The notes under the pieces are model-generated. The model saw only the letters and a program-made list of their open reading frames with translations. It was not told the origin of the DNA and ran no database searches. A stretch of DNA of 42,898 bases, taken from an uncultured Lachnospiraceae bacterium. Lineage in GTDB: Bacteria > Bacillota > Clostridia > Lachnospirales > Lachnospiraceae. Positions 14,896 through 22,419 of this stretch are shown here, piece after piece. The position numbers and the translations under genes were made by a program. How positions within the stretch are numbered: the stretch's first letter is position 1; every line of letters starts with the position of its first letter. The stretch lies in the NCBI GenBank assembly GCA_947630005.1, contig CANRGB010000011.1, forward strand, positions 1 to 42,898, given 5' to 3'.

Positions 14896-15141
14896 TCATA
14901 TCTTTGAATAGATCGTTTTTGAACTGACACCCTTTACCCGGCCGATCTTTCCGCCCAGCGCGTTGATGATATCGTTCGGCGCGTCCAGTACAATACTGAT
15001 GATGTTCACGTTCCGCTCCCGGTATGGAATTCCCATCCTTCCGATCACATACATGCCATAATCATGCAGGATATCATTGATCTCACCCGTAGCGTCGATA
15101 TCCTCCACGATAATTCCGATGATCGCAATCCTTGTATCCAT
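14896..15141 (-). CDS. TM1266-like hydrogenase-system regulator (ACT/NikR-like fold)
   Basis: 81 residues, starting [14 protein letters not shown] and containing [20 protein letters not shown] and [22 protein letters not shown]. This matches the small iron-only hydrogenase system regulator family (TM1266), a ferredoxin-like domain related to the NikR C-terminal region and usually found beside [FeFe]-hydrogenase maturation genes. AGGAGG lies 7 nt upstream. Here it is the first gene of an operon that encodes no [FeFe]-hydrogenase, which suggests that it senses a metal or cofactor state for the nitrogenase-like system. The regulatory role is known only by family association. Confidence 0.8.
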   Translation of the reverse strand: MDTRIAIIGIIVEDIDATGEINDILHDYGMYVIGRMGIPYRERNVNIISIVLDAPNDIINALGGKIGRVKGVSSKTIYSKI

Positions 15142-15257
15142 CTTCCGTCCTCCTGTATCCGTGTTCAAAACAGAACGTTTCGTCTGCGTGCAGTCCGGAA
15201 ACATTCCGCTTCCTTTCGGCGTCATTCTCCTCCTGTCAATTCAGGGCGGAGCGCGCA

Positions 15258-15425
15258 GCACCCGCCGGAGGCTTTTTGTCGCAGGACGAAATTTCCTGCG
15301 AGAATAAAGAATGTGCCTTTGGCACATTCTCGCGCCGAGCGCGGCTGCGAAAGCAGCATTTTCCATGCACGCGCTCGTGCGCACCCGCCGGAGGCTTTTT
15401 GTCGCAGGAAGAAATTTCCTGCGAC
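15258..15425. repeat. Duplicated hairpin-bearing repeat upstream of the regulator
   Basis: A segment of about 44 bp (GCACCCGCCGGAGG..., with a CGCAGGA...TCCTGCG palindrome) occurs at 15258-15301 and again at 15381-15424. Between the copies are a GAATGTGCC-TTT-GGCACATTC hairpin and a GCTGC-GAAA-GCAGC hairpin. The palindromes have T on the 5' side and A on the 3' side, so they are not terminators. It sits in the transcribed leader of the nitrogenase-like operon. Confidence 0.85.
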
Positions 15426-15450
15426 AAAAAAAGCGCATCAAAAGATGCGC
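15426..15450 (-). terminator. Leader terminator (possible attenuator) of the nitrogenase-like operon
   Basis: On the minus strand GCGCATC-TTTT-GATGCGC is followed by seven T. It lies about 80 nt downstream of the predicted start site and about 285 nt before the first gene. Upstream leader bases 15492-15498 (AGATGCG on the minus strand) can pair with the 5' arm and would prevent the hairpin. A 7-codon frame MADRRIF (15438-15461) runs into the hairpin, with AGGTGG 13 nt upstream. Confidence 0.75.
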
Positions 15451-15535
15451 CTGTCTGCCATAAAAGTATAGAATCCACCTAAATCAATACACGCATCTTC
15501 AATCTCAATACGGAATTTCAATCTCAGATGTTTTT

Positions 15536-15564
15536 ATCATACCACAAAAAAAGTCCCTGTACAA
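15536..15564 (-). promoter_or_regulatory. Predicted promoter of the nitrogenase-like/hyp operon
   Basis: On the minus strand TTGTAC (15559-15564), a 17-bp spacer and TATGAT (15536-15541). The leader to the first start codon is roughly 390 nt. Apart from this promoter, the leader and the repeat, the 15142-15710 gap holds no gene I can support. Confidence 0.65.
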
Positions 15565-15710
15565 GAGTTAAAATTGGGATACAGTTCACGTTACAGTTCA
15601 CACGCCCGCGAGGTGATTTCCGGACAGAGAATTTTATGTCCCGGGGCCGCCTTTCATAAATTGGCCGCACCGCTCATATAGTTTTATAACATTTCCGATC
15701 CGGTGAATTT

Positions 15711-16631
15711 ATGAACAGCAGAAAATCCTTCTCATTTTTAATCCGAAACCTGACCCTGCGCTTCAGCCCGTTTTCTTCCCCCCGCCGCTTCCGGCGCGCC
15801 GTCATGCTCCTTGCCCTGTTTCTTTTTTCCTATTTTGCGGGCCAGGGCATACACCGGTTTGCCGACCGGAAACAGGCGGACGAATCCGCGTCCCCCTCAT
15901 CCTCCGGCCGCATCCTTTCCTCCGCGGAAGGGAACTGGGGACTGAGCTTTCAGCAGGAAGGAGCGGCTCCCGTCGGCAACGCGTCGCCGGAAGAACTGAA
16001 ACAGTATAAAGCCGCCTATATCGATTCCACCGAGGAAAAAGTGCTCTATCTGACCTTTGACGCCGGATATGAGAACGGCAATACGCCGCAGATCTTAAGC
16101 GCGCTGAAAAAGCACAGCGCCCCGGCCACTTTTTTTGTCGTCGGAAATTTTCTTGAAACCAGCCCTGAGCTCGCGAAACAGATCCTCGCCGAGGGTCACA
16201 CCGTCGGCAACCACACCTATCATCACCCGGATATGTCGCAGATCTCATCGATGGAAGCCTTCCGGAAAGAGCTCGAGGACAACGACGCCCTGTTTCGGCA
16301 GATCACCGGCCAGCCCCTGAACCGCTATTACCGGCCGCCCCAGGGCAAATACAGCGTCTCCAACCTTAAGATGGCGCAGGAACTGGGATATACCACTTTT
16401 TTCTGGAGCCTGGCCTACGTAGACTGGATCCAGGACGACCAGCCCACAAAGGAGGAGGCATTCTCAAAACTGCTGACCCGCGTGCATCCCGGCGCCGTCG
16501 TCCTGCTGCACAGCACCTCTTCCACCAATGCGCAGATCCTCGACGAGCTTCTGACCAAATGGGAGGAGATGGGATACCGCTTCGCGCCGCTTGAGGAGCT
16601 TGCACAGAAAGTACGGGCAGACGAATCATAG
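15711..16631 (+). CDS. pdaA: PdaA-type polysaccharide deacetylase
   Basis: 306 residues. An N-terminal hydrophobic segment (about residues 29-47) suggests export or membrane anchoring. The NodB domain has LTFDAGYENGNTP, which replaces the usual TFDDG as in delta-lactam-forming de-N-acetylases, then NHTYHHPDMS (the metal-binding His pair), YYRPPQGKYS and VVLLHS. PdaA removes the acetyl group from muramic acid residues of the spore cortex so that muramic delta-lactam can form. A GGTGA site lies 5 nt upstream. It is divergent from the nitrogenase-like operon and followed by a strong terminator. Confidence 0.88.
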   Translation: MNSRKSFSFLIRNLTLRFSPFSSPRRFRRAVMLLALFLFSYFAGQGIHRFADRKQADESASPSSSGRILSSAEGNWGLSFQQEGAAPVGNASPEELKQYKAAYIDSTEEKVLYLTFDAGYENGNTPQILSALKKHSAPATFFVVGNFLETSPELAKQILAEGHTVGNHTYHHPDMSQISSMEAFRKELEDNDALFRQITGQPLNRYYRPPQGKYSVSNLKMAQELGYTTFFWSLAYVDWIQDDQPTKEEAFSKLLTRVHPGAVVLLHSTSSTNAQILDELLTKWEEMGYRFAPLEELAQKVRADES

Positions 16632-16643
16632 AATAACCTGATC

Positions 16644-16680
16644 GGGCAGGAGGTTTCTTCCCTCCTGCCCTCACTTTTCT
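16644..16680 (+). terminator. Terminator after pdaA
   Basis: GGGCAGGAGG pairs with CCTCCTGCCC (16644-16670), followed by TCACTTTTCT. The same GCAGGAGG/CCTCCTGC hairpin core recurs at 31309-31336 and, with a shorter stem, at 37168-37197. Confidence 0.75.
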
Positions 16681-16727
16681 TAACATATCGGAAAACTCTG
16701 CCACGGTTTTGGACAGGAAAATATCGG

Positions 16728-18008
16728 TCATACCTTCCCTTTTACGTCTATTATGACAAATTCTGATCTGCAGCCCGTCTTAAATTTGATCGCCCAGTCG
16801 GATATTCCGGAGGTGACAATAAAATTCGTATCTCCCTTTTTTGTATATCCGTAGGTCCTGTCATTTATCCGTGTCCACTCACCCAGATTATTGATCGGAA
16901 AAAACTGCCCCGCATGCGTGTGCCCTGAAAGAACCAGATCCGCGTGCGCCGCCTCCTGCGCCGCATAATCCTGCGGCTGATGATCCATCACAATGGAAAA
17001 TTTCTCCGGATCCAGCTCACGCATCAGCTCCTCCATGGACGCGCGGGAACTTCCATGCCGTTCCTCCGAGCGGTCCTGCCTCCCGATCAGGTAAAAATCA
17101 TCACCCAGCGTCACTGTTTCGTCCTGCAGAACGCGCACCCCGTTTTTCTCAAGCTCCTCCACCAGATCCGCGCCGCTGTAGCCGCGGTATTCGTTTCCAT
17201 AATAGCCTTTGTCATGATTCCCAAACGCAAAGTATACGCCGTACGTGGTCTGTAAGGTTCCCAGCGCCGCGCAGCTTTCCTCCATGTCCTCCTTCGTGGT
17301 ATCGTCGTCGACATAATCTCCCACGATCAGCACCACATCCGGATTCGTCTCCTGTATCCGGGCAATCTCCCGCGCAAAGCCGTCTCCGTGAAATGTCGTC
17401 CCGACATGAGAATCCGCGAACATCGCGATACGCAGATCATCCACATCCTTTTCCGCGGCGATCACGTAATCCTTCTCCCATACGTGGTGCGCCAGATACC
17501 AGCCGCATCCGAGATATACCGCCGTAATTCCAAGCGCCAGAATCCCCGCGTAATAACAGCCGTTCCTGTTTCCGGCTGCGTGTCCCAGGCAGCGGCTTCC
17601 CTCGTTTTCAGTCCCGCTCTCCGGACTTCTGATTTCCCGCTCTCCGGTTTCGCGCCCGAAACAACTGCCGTCCCTGTTTCCGCTCTCACGCTCCGGAGTT
17701 CTGGTTTCCCGCTCATCGGTTTCCGGACGGCGGCCGCTTCCGCGCCCTGCCAGATAGCAAAGTCCGTCGCAGACCGCCCAGATAACTCCAAGATGCACAA
17801 GGATGATCACCATGTTGATCGTATCAAATAAAAGCCAGAAAGCTGCCGTCATACCGGCCGTCAGCAGCGCAGATACCAGAATCCGCAGCCACTTTCTGTC
17901 CCCAGCAATGCGGTTCACAAAAGCAAATCTGCCAAACCGGCTGACCAGAAAGATCAGGACGGCCAGAGCCGCCACAGCCATGCCCACAAAAATAAAAAAC
18001 CACATCAT
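16728..18008 (-). CDS. Membrane-anchored YaeI-like metallophosphoesterase
   Basis: 426 residues. Three hydrophobic segments (about 3-25, 42-62 and 65-88) are followed by a hydrophilic linker of roughly 60 residues, a fourth segment and a calcineurin-like phosphoesterase domain with DSHVG, GDYVDDD, GNHDKG and SGHTHAGQ, the full set of metal ligands. Relatives hydrolyse lipid-linked or other phosphodiesters at the membrane; the substrate here is not evident. The linker is Arg/Glu/Gly/Ser-rich and is encoded by imperfectly repeated DNA (about 17570-17750), like insertions in HypF and a nitrogenase-like subunit. The ATG follows an AGAGG site. Confidence 0.85.
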   Translation of the reverse strand: MMWFFIFVGMAVAALAVLIFLVSRFGRFAFVNRIAGDRKWLRILVSALLTAGMTAAFWLLFDTINMVIILVHLGVIWAVCDGLCYLAGRGSGRRPETDERETRTPERESGNRDGSCFGRETGEREIRSPESGTENEGSRCLGHAAGNRNGCYYAGILALGITAVYLGCGWYLAHHVWEKDYVIAAEKDVDDLRIAMFADSHVGTTFHGDGFAREIARIQETNPDVVLIVGDYVDDDTTKEDMEESCAALGTLQTTYGVYFAFGNHDKGYYGNEYRGYSGADLVEELEKNGVRVLQDETVTLGDDFYLIGRQDRSEERHGSSRASMEELMRELDPEKFSIVMDHQPQDYAAQEAAHADLVLSGHTHAGQFFPINNLGEWTRINDRTYGYTKKGDTNFIVTSGISDWAIKFKTGCRSEFVIIDVKGKV

Positions 18009-18108
18009 CAGCCTCTGAATCCTCCTTTTTCCGGTACGAAATTCAACTCCCGGTTAAAACCATTCTTTCCTCTCAGTTTTCTTCAGCTTTCTGCCGAAAG
18101 AAAAATCA

Positions 18109-18336
18109 TCACCGACCTTTCATTTCAGCTTTCCGCAGCTTTCCTTCCGCAAAAAACACCTCATCGCCTTCCCCGATCTCCTGCCCGTACATCCAGGCAT
18201 CCGGCTGCTTTACAGAACATTCTTCTCCTTCGCGTGTCCGCATCGTTACGATTACCATAGGTTCATAATCGCTGCTTCTTTCCTCACACCCAAAATCGTC
18301 TTCATATATTCCAGTTATTGTATATTTCTCCTGCAT
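18109..18336 (-). CDS. Small acidic protein of unknown function
   Basis: 75 residues starting MQEKYTITGIYEDDFG, with VIVTMRTREGEECSV and GDEVFFAEGKL; it looks like a small beta-rich domain. I recognise no family. The start at 18336 is preceded by a purine-rich GAAGGG site. A near-consensus promoter lies 70 bp upstream, so it is probably its own transcription unit. Confidence 0.6.
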   Translation of the reverse strand: MQEKYTITGIYEDDFGCEERSSDYEPMVIVTMRTREGEECSVKQPDAWMYGQEIGEGDEVFFAEGKLRKAEMKGR

Positions 18337-18406
18337 TCTTTTCCCTTCTGTTTCAGCGGACATCCCAGAACGAATCATGCGAATGTCTCCCGGCCTTTTG
18401 AACAAA

Positions 18407-18435
18407 ACTTTATCATTTCCGCTTATACCTGTCAA
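18407..18435 (-). promoter_or_regulatory. Promoter of the small protein gene
   Basis: On the minus strand TTGACA (18430-18435), a 17-bp spacer and TAAAGT (18407-18412). Confidence 0.7.
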
Positions 18436-18489
18436 CCTGCTCTTTTGAGCTGCCCCTCAGCAAAAAACGCGATTATTGAAAATCCTCTT

Positions 18490-19683
18490 CTAATATCTTT
18501 GATATATCTTAAAGCCTGCGGTCAGCAGCAATCCCACCATTCCCAGATACAGGACAGGGACAAACTGCGTGTTTGTGAGATACGTTCCCGCAAAGGGTAC
18601 CAGCCGACAGTCAAATATATTCCACAGGGAAAGAAACACGCTGGGAAGATAATTCCAGATCTGCGCCAGCACTCGAAGATGAACCGGTATGTTCACAAAC
18701 ATGGACAGAATGATGACGCCGCTGATCACCGCAAGCGTTCCGACCGCGTTCTTCAGAATTTCCGACAGAACCATGACAAAAGCTCCCGCAAGAACCGCCG
18801 CAGCCAGCAGCAGCCCATAACTGATCAGAACAGCCTGCCCGACGCTTATGGAACCCGAATAATCCGGATAGATCAGCTGTAACGCCGCTCCAAAGCCATC
18901 ACAGCCGTAAACCGCCAGAGCCAGAATGGCAGCCGCAGCCGTATAAAGCAGTGAAATGCCCGCGGCAAAACTGATCCCGGCAAGTATCTTGGCCAGATAA
19001 AGCGTTCTTTTTCCGTAGCGGCTGCTGAAAATCAGCTGATCCGTCTTCCTGGCACGCTCCACCGGAAAAACTCCGGAAAGGCAGATGGCAATCGTCAGCA
19101 AAGTCATAATCCCGATTGTGTAAAGACCGTCGAGCAGCATCCACCAGCCTTCTTTATACGCATACACAAAAGGAGTTTCAACCGACAGCTCCTGCTGCCG
19201 CCAGTATTCCTTTTCCCCTTCTGTGAGGTAAGCGCTGTTCCAGAGATCCTCCAGCATGTCCTGTCGTCCGGCATACAGTTCTGTCTCATCCGGTTCCCGG
19301 TTCAGAGCTTCCGCCGCATCCATATCGCAGGCATTTGTCACAAACCCGAAAATCGCGCTGTAGGGAAAGGCGTATGTCCAGTACTCCTTCGTCCCGGCAT
19401 AATGCTCTGATGCGGCCGGTATCTTCCCATAGGCGTCCCACATTTCCTCCAGCAGCCGCTGATCGACCGGCCGCCCGCTCAAAGCCTTCTCGTACGTTCT
19501 GCTTCTCTGAAATATCGCGTAATTCGAATCCACCTTTTCTCTGTCAATATAATACGTGCCAAGCAGCTGGCTGCAGACTGTCGTCGCGGTCAGAATCAGC
19601 ATGATCCCAACCGTTATCCATGTAATTTTTCTGCCGAAAATTTTTTTCAATTCAAACTGATACAATGTCTTTAAATTCTTCAT
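18490..19683 (-). CDS. ABC-2-type transporter permease
   Basis: 397 residues. One membrane segment near residues 20-40, a large extracytoplasmic region of about 130 residues, then five or six segments from about residue 170 to the C-terminus (for example TIGIMTLLTIAICLSG and VGTLAVISGVIILSMF). This is the usual plan of Bacillota ABC-2 permeases. It lies 31 bp after the ATPase gene in the same orientation. The start at 19683 has GGAGG 7 nt upstream. It is the last gene of a sigma factor / membrane protein / ATPase / permease operon. The transported compound cannot be read from the sequence. Confidence 0.8.
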   Translation of the reverse strand: MKNLKTLYQFELKKIFGRKITWITVGIMLILTATTVCSQLLGTYYIDREKVDSNYAIFQRSRTYEKALSGRPVDQRLLEEMWDAYGKIPAASEHYAGTKEYWTYAFPYSAIFGFVTNACDMDAAEALNREPDETELYAGRQDMLEDLWNSAYLTEGEKEYWRQQELSVETPFVYAYKEGWWMLLDGLYTIGIMTLLTIAICLSGVFPVERARKTDQLIFSSRYGKRTLYLAKILAGISFAAGISLLYTAAAAILALAVYGCDGFGAALQLIYPDYSGSISVGQAVLISYGLLLAAAVLAGAFVMVLSEILKNAVGTLAVISGVIILSMFVNIPVHLRVLAQIWNYLPSVFLSLWNIFDCRLVPFAGTYLTNTQFVPVLYLGMVGLLLTAGFKIYQRY

Positions 19684-19714
19684 CTTCCTTCCTCCCCAGA
19701 CTGATACGACATTT

Positions 19715-20425
19715 TCAAATTCTTCCTCTTCCCTCTTCCTCAAACTGTCGCAGGTAAAAGTCCTCCAGATCCTCTGCTCCGCCCTCCCACTTTCCCTGCC
19801 AGATCATCTGTCCGTCTTTCATCATCAGCACCGTATCCGCGATATGCTCAATGTCGGAGACAATGTGAGTGGAAAGCAGAACAATCCTGGACTTCCCCAG
19901 CTCCCCGATCAGGTTCCGGAACCGTACGCGCTCCTTCGGATCGAGGCCGGCTGTCGGCTCGTCCAGAACAAGAAGCTTCGGATCGTTCAGCAAGGCCTGC
20001 GCAATACCAAGACGCTGTTTCATGCCCCCGGAATACGTTTTGATCTTTCGTTTCCCGTCATTCTCCAGAGAAACCAGTTCCAGCATCTCCAGCACCTTCT
20101 GTCTGGCCTGCTGCTTTGTCAGTCCCTTCAAAGCAGCCATATAAAGCAGAAAATCCGTTCCTTTAAATTCCGGATAATAGCCAAAATCCTGAGGAAGGTA
20201 ACCCAGAACCGCGCGGTATTCTTCCGTTGACACATCCATGTGGTTAAAAGCGATTGTTCCGCTGGTCGGCTTTAATATTCCGCAGATCATACGCATCAGG
20301 GTCGTCTTTCCCGCTCCGTTCGCTCCCAGCAGGCCGTACACACCTGTCTGTAACCTGAGGGAAACACGGTCCACGGCAATCTTATTCCGATATTGTTTCG
20401 AGACTCTGTCTATACTAAGTTCCAT
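19715..20425 (-). CDS. ABC transporter ATP-binding protein
   Basis: 236 residues with Walker A GANGAGKTT, Q-loop (LPQDFGYYP), signature YSGGMKQRLGI, Walker B LLVLDEPTAGLD and the H-loop STH. Sequence style is that of ABC-2 exporter ATPases. The start at 20425 was chosen for its GGAGG site 10 nt upstream; a TTG at 20446 is less likely. The ribosome-site/start region resembles the unit of the 49-bp tandem repeat just upstream. Together with the 18490-19683 permease it forms an exporter, probably under control of the ECF sigma factor encoded first in the operon. Confidence 0.9.
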   Translation of the reverse strand: MELSIDRVSKQYRNKIAVDRVSLRLQTGVYGLLGANGAGKTTLMRMICGILKPTSGTIAFNHMDVSTEEYRAVLGYLPQDFGYYPEFKGTDFLLYMAALKGLTKQQARQKVLEMLELVSLENDGKRKIKTYSGGMKQRLGIAQALLNDPKLLVLDEPTAGLDPKERVRFRNLIGELGKSRIVLLSTHIVSDIEHIADTVLMMKDGQMIWQGKWEGGAEDLEDFYLRQFEEEGRGRI

Positions 20426-20487
20426 CTTATTAATTCCTCCGTCCAATGCATCTCCTGCTATTTCCTGTTCTCCGCATTGTTTTTTCC

Positions 20488-20683
20488 TATGATAAGTTCT
20501 ATTCTGACTCCTTTGTCTGCTACATCATTTTTACCCTGCAATAAGTTCCATCCTAATCCCTCTGTCCGCCGTGTCTGCTTCTGATCATGGCAGGCTCCAT
20601 CTCAGCTCATCTGTCTGCCATGCCAGTTTCCGCTCATGGCAAACTCCATCTCAGTTCCTCCGTCTGCCTCACCATTTTCTTCA
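20488..20683 (-). repeat. 49-bp tandem repeat, four copies
   Basis: Core units begin at 20497, 20546, 20595 and 20644, exactly 49 bp apart. The copy at 20644 lies in the last codons of the membrane-protein gene and the others fill the gap to the ATPase gene. Read on the minus strand, copies carry a purine-rich ribosome-site-like stretch and, in three of them, GATGGA with an ATG. The ATPase start region (GGACGGAGGAATT then GATGGAACTTA) looks like a fifth diverged copy. Confidence 0.9.
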
Positions 20684-21350
20684 TTTCCGACACACAGAGA
20701 ATCAGCAAAATAACCAGCAGCACAACCGCCCACGCAAAACCGCTCCTGTACAGCAGCCTGACCAGCCGTACCTGCAGCAGAGAATAGAAACTGCTGATAC
20801 AGACCGCCGCGCCTATACAGGCATACAGGCCTTCTTTTCCACGCAGATTCCTCAGAATCCATAATCCCGTCACATCAGCCAGCAGATAGGAAATCAGCAG
20901 ATACACGCCGGTCTGCGCAACCGTAAAGATACTGTGGACGCAGGCGAGCGGCATCAGCAGACACAACAAAACCAGATGCAGCGCCCCCAGAATTCCCATC
21001 CGTGCCAGCACAACGCTTTTCAGAGAAAATCGGGCTGACATTTCCAGTTCCTCCATCCCATAAACCGCGGAGCGGAAATTCTCCGTCACCGCTGACAGTG
21101 CAAGAAACGGCATAAAAGCAGAAATAATCCACATCATATCAAAATCCAGAACACAGGCTCCCGCCAATGACAGCAGAACCGGAAACAGCGATATCACAAA
21201 CACCCGTTTTCGGATATATCCCGCCTGCGACAGCATAAAAGAAATCAGATTTACCCTCTCCTGCGGAATATTCTCGAAAAAATCCTGTCTGTGCGCGGGA
21301 GCCGGCGCTTCAAACGCCACCTGCAGCGCTTCTTTCATTTTCCTGTTCAT
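20634..21350 (-). CDS. Membrane protein cotranscribed with ECF sigma factor
   Basis: 238 residues. A cytoplasmic N-terminus of about 45 residues (ending FMLSQAGYIRKR) is followed by about six hydrophobic segments. Its start overlaps the sigma-factor stop by 4 bp (ATGA), so the two are translationally coupled. This position next to an ECF sigma gene is where an anti-sigma factor or ABC membrane subunit usually sits. I see no anti-sigma zinc motif (H-x3-C-x2-C), so a transporter-associated membrane subunit is equally likely. The last codons belong to a 49-bp repeat unit. Confidence 0.65.
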   Translation of the reverse strand: MNRKMKEALQVAFEAPAPAHRQDFFENIPQERVNLISFMLSQAGYIRKRVFVISLFPVLLSLAGACVLDFDMMWIISAFMPFLALSAVTENFRSAVYGMEELEMSARFSLKSVVLARMGILGALHLVLLCLLMPLACVHSIFTVAQTGVYLLISYLLADVTGLWILRNLRGKEGLYACIGAAVCISSFYSLLQVRLVRLLYRSGFAWAVVLLVILLILCVSEMKKMVRQTEELRWSLP

Positions 21351-21868
21351 TCAAATCCCTCCTCCCTCAGCTGCTCTTTCAACTGTTTTCGCGCGTTTTT
21401 TATTTTCCGGTACACCGCAAACCTTGAAATCCCCATCATACTGCAGATCACAGAGACAGGCACCTCATTCACATAGCGCAGAAGCAGCAGTTCCTGGCTT
21501 TCCCCATCCAGCCTGCGCAAGGCTCTTTTTATGGATATGCGGGTAAGCGTCTCATCTTCCATAGCCACGTCATCCGGCATATCCGATGCCTGCACGGCCG
21601 CGTCATTCTGCACTTCTGATTTCTGTACGGCCGCATTATTCCATATTTCCGCTGTCTGCGATGATCGTCTCCGAAATTCATCGATACAGAGATTACGGGC
21701 AATCGTGTAGAGATATTCCAGAGATTTTCCCCGTTCCAGGTACCGGGCGCTGTCAAAATACCGCAGAAACGTCTCCTGGGTGACATCTTCCGCCGTTTCC
21801 CTATGGTTCAGTCTGAAATAGCAGTAGCGGTAGATTTTATCGTACTGCTCACGTAAATCCATGGCCAC
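21347..21868 (-). CDS. ECF-type RNA polymerase sigma factor
   Basis: About 173 residues. Region 2 is visible in YRYCYFRLNHRETAEDVTQ and YTIARNLCIDEFRR; region 4 in LRRLDGESQELLLLRYVNE and ICSMMGISRFAVYRKIKNA. The linker between them is longer than usual and contains duplicated AAVQ and ASD/SEV elements. A GTG at 21868 lies 10 nt after AGGAGG; the ATG at 21862 is the alternative start. It heads a four-gene operon and probably activates it, although no ECF-type promoter is clear upstream. Confidence 0.88.
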   Translation of the reverse strand: MAMDLREQYDKIYRYCYFRLNHRETAEDVTQETFLRYFDSARYLERGKSLEYLYTIARNLCIDEFRRRSSQTAEIWNNAAVQKSEVQNDAAVQASDMPDDVAMEDETLTRISIKRALRRLDGESQELLLLRYVNEVPVSVICSMMGISRFAVYRKIKNARKQLKEQLREEGFE

Positions 21869-21958
21869 CTGGCTGAAACCTCCTTTCACTCTGTTTAACG
21901 ATCCGACACAGCCGGATGTGCGGCCTCCTGTAAAATTTTAATCATAATCAGAAATTTT

Positions 21959-21991
21959 AAAAGGGAGACGCTCTTTTTTGGAGCATCTCCC
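21959..21991 (-). terminator. Terminator after the ATP-binding-protein remnant
   Basis: On the minus strand GGGAGATGCTC pairs with GAGCGTCTCCC (21963-21991), followed by TTTT. It separates the reductase region from the sigma-factor operon. Confidence 0.75.
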
Positions 21992-22003
21992 TCTCGCTTT
22001 CCG

Positions 22004-22345
22004 TCAATTTATACTATTGTCTGAATTGTCTGAGATCAACTCTATAATCTTTTCCGCCAAACCGACATCTAAACCGACATCCTTTCCGACATTCTGTCGG
22101 TTTGGAGTTTCAGGCTGACCTATGAGGGCACTCTTGAGTGCCGGAAAATACACTCTGATACCAGTTCCCAGTATCTCGTATCTGGGAAACTCTGCACCCA
22201 GCGCTATGCATTCATCACATATCTTCTGAATCCCCTGTCCCCAGGTTTCTATATATCCCGCTCTGTAAAATACGTTGGCAATGTCAGGATTGTACGGTAT
22301 GGAATCATGTGGCTGCATCAAGGTCAACAGCCCCTTCCAAAATTT
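22004..22345 (-). pseudogene. C-terminal remnant of an AlbA/HATPase-type ATP-binding protein
   Basis: The frame NPDIANVFYRAGYIETWGQG and IQKICDECIALG is typical of the C-terminal HATPase-like part of the long RecG-related, AlbA_2-type putative DNA-binding proteins, which normally exceed 350 residues. Here an in-frame TAA (22346-22348) precedes the conserved part and no start with a ribosome site is present, so only about 113 codons survive. The tail repeats VGKDVGLDVGL, as in that family. It lies between the reductase gene and a terminator and is probably a decayed gene read through from upstream. Confidence 0.65.
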
Positions 22346-22419
22346 TTACAACAATTTTCTTTCATCCATGGAAATGTCCACAGAATGGGCACGGAAATTT
22401 ACCCTATACGCGGTGCAGA

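Noticed and set aside
15395-15432. Second terminator at the GTCGCAGGAA palindrome
   Set aside because: The stem is flanked by T on the 5' side and A on the 3' side on both strands, so no U tract follows the hairpin.
15236-15478. Minus-strand frame of 80 codons in the operon leader
   Set aside because: It reads through the duplicated palindromic repeat and the terminator, has no ribosome site and overlaps the leader of the nitrogenase-like operon.
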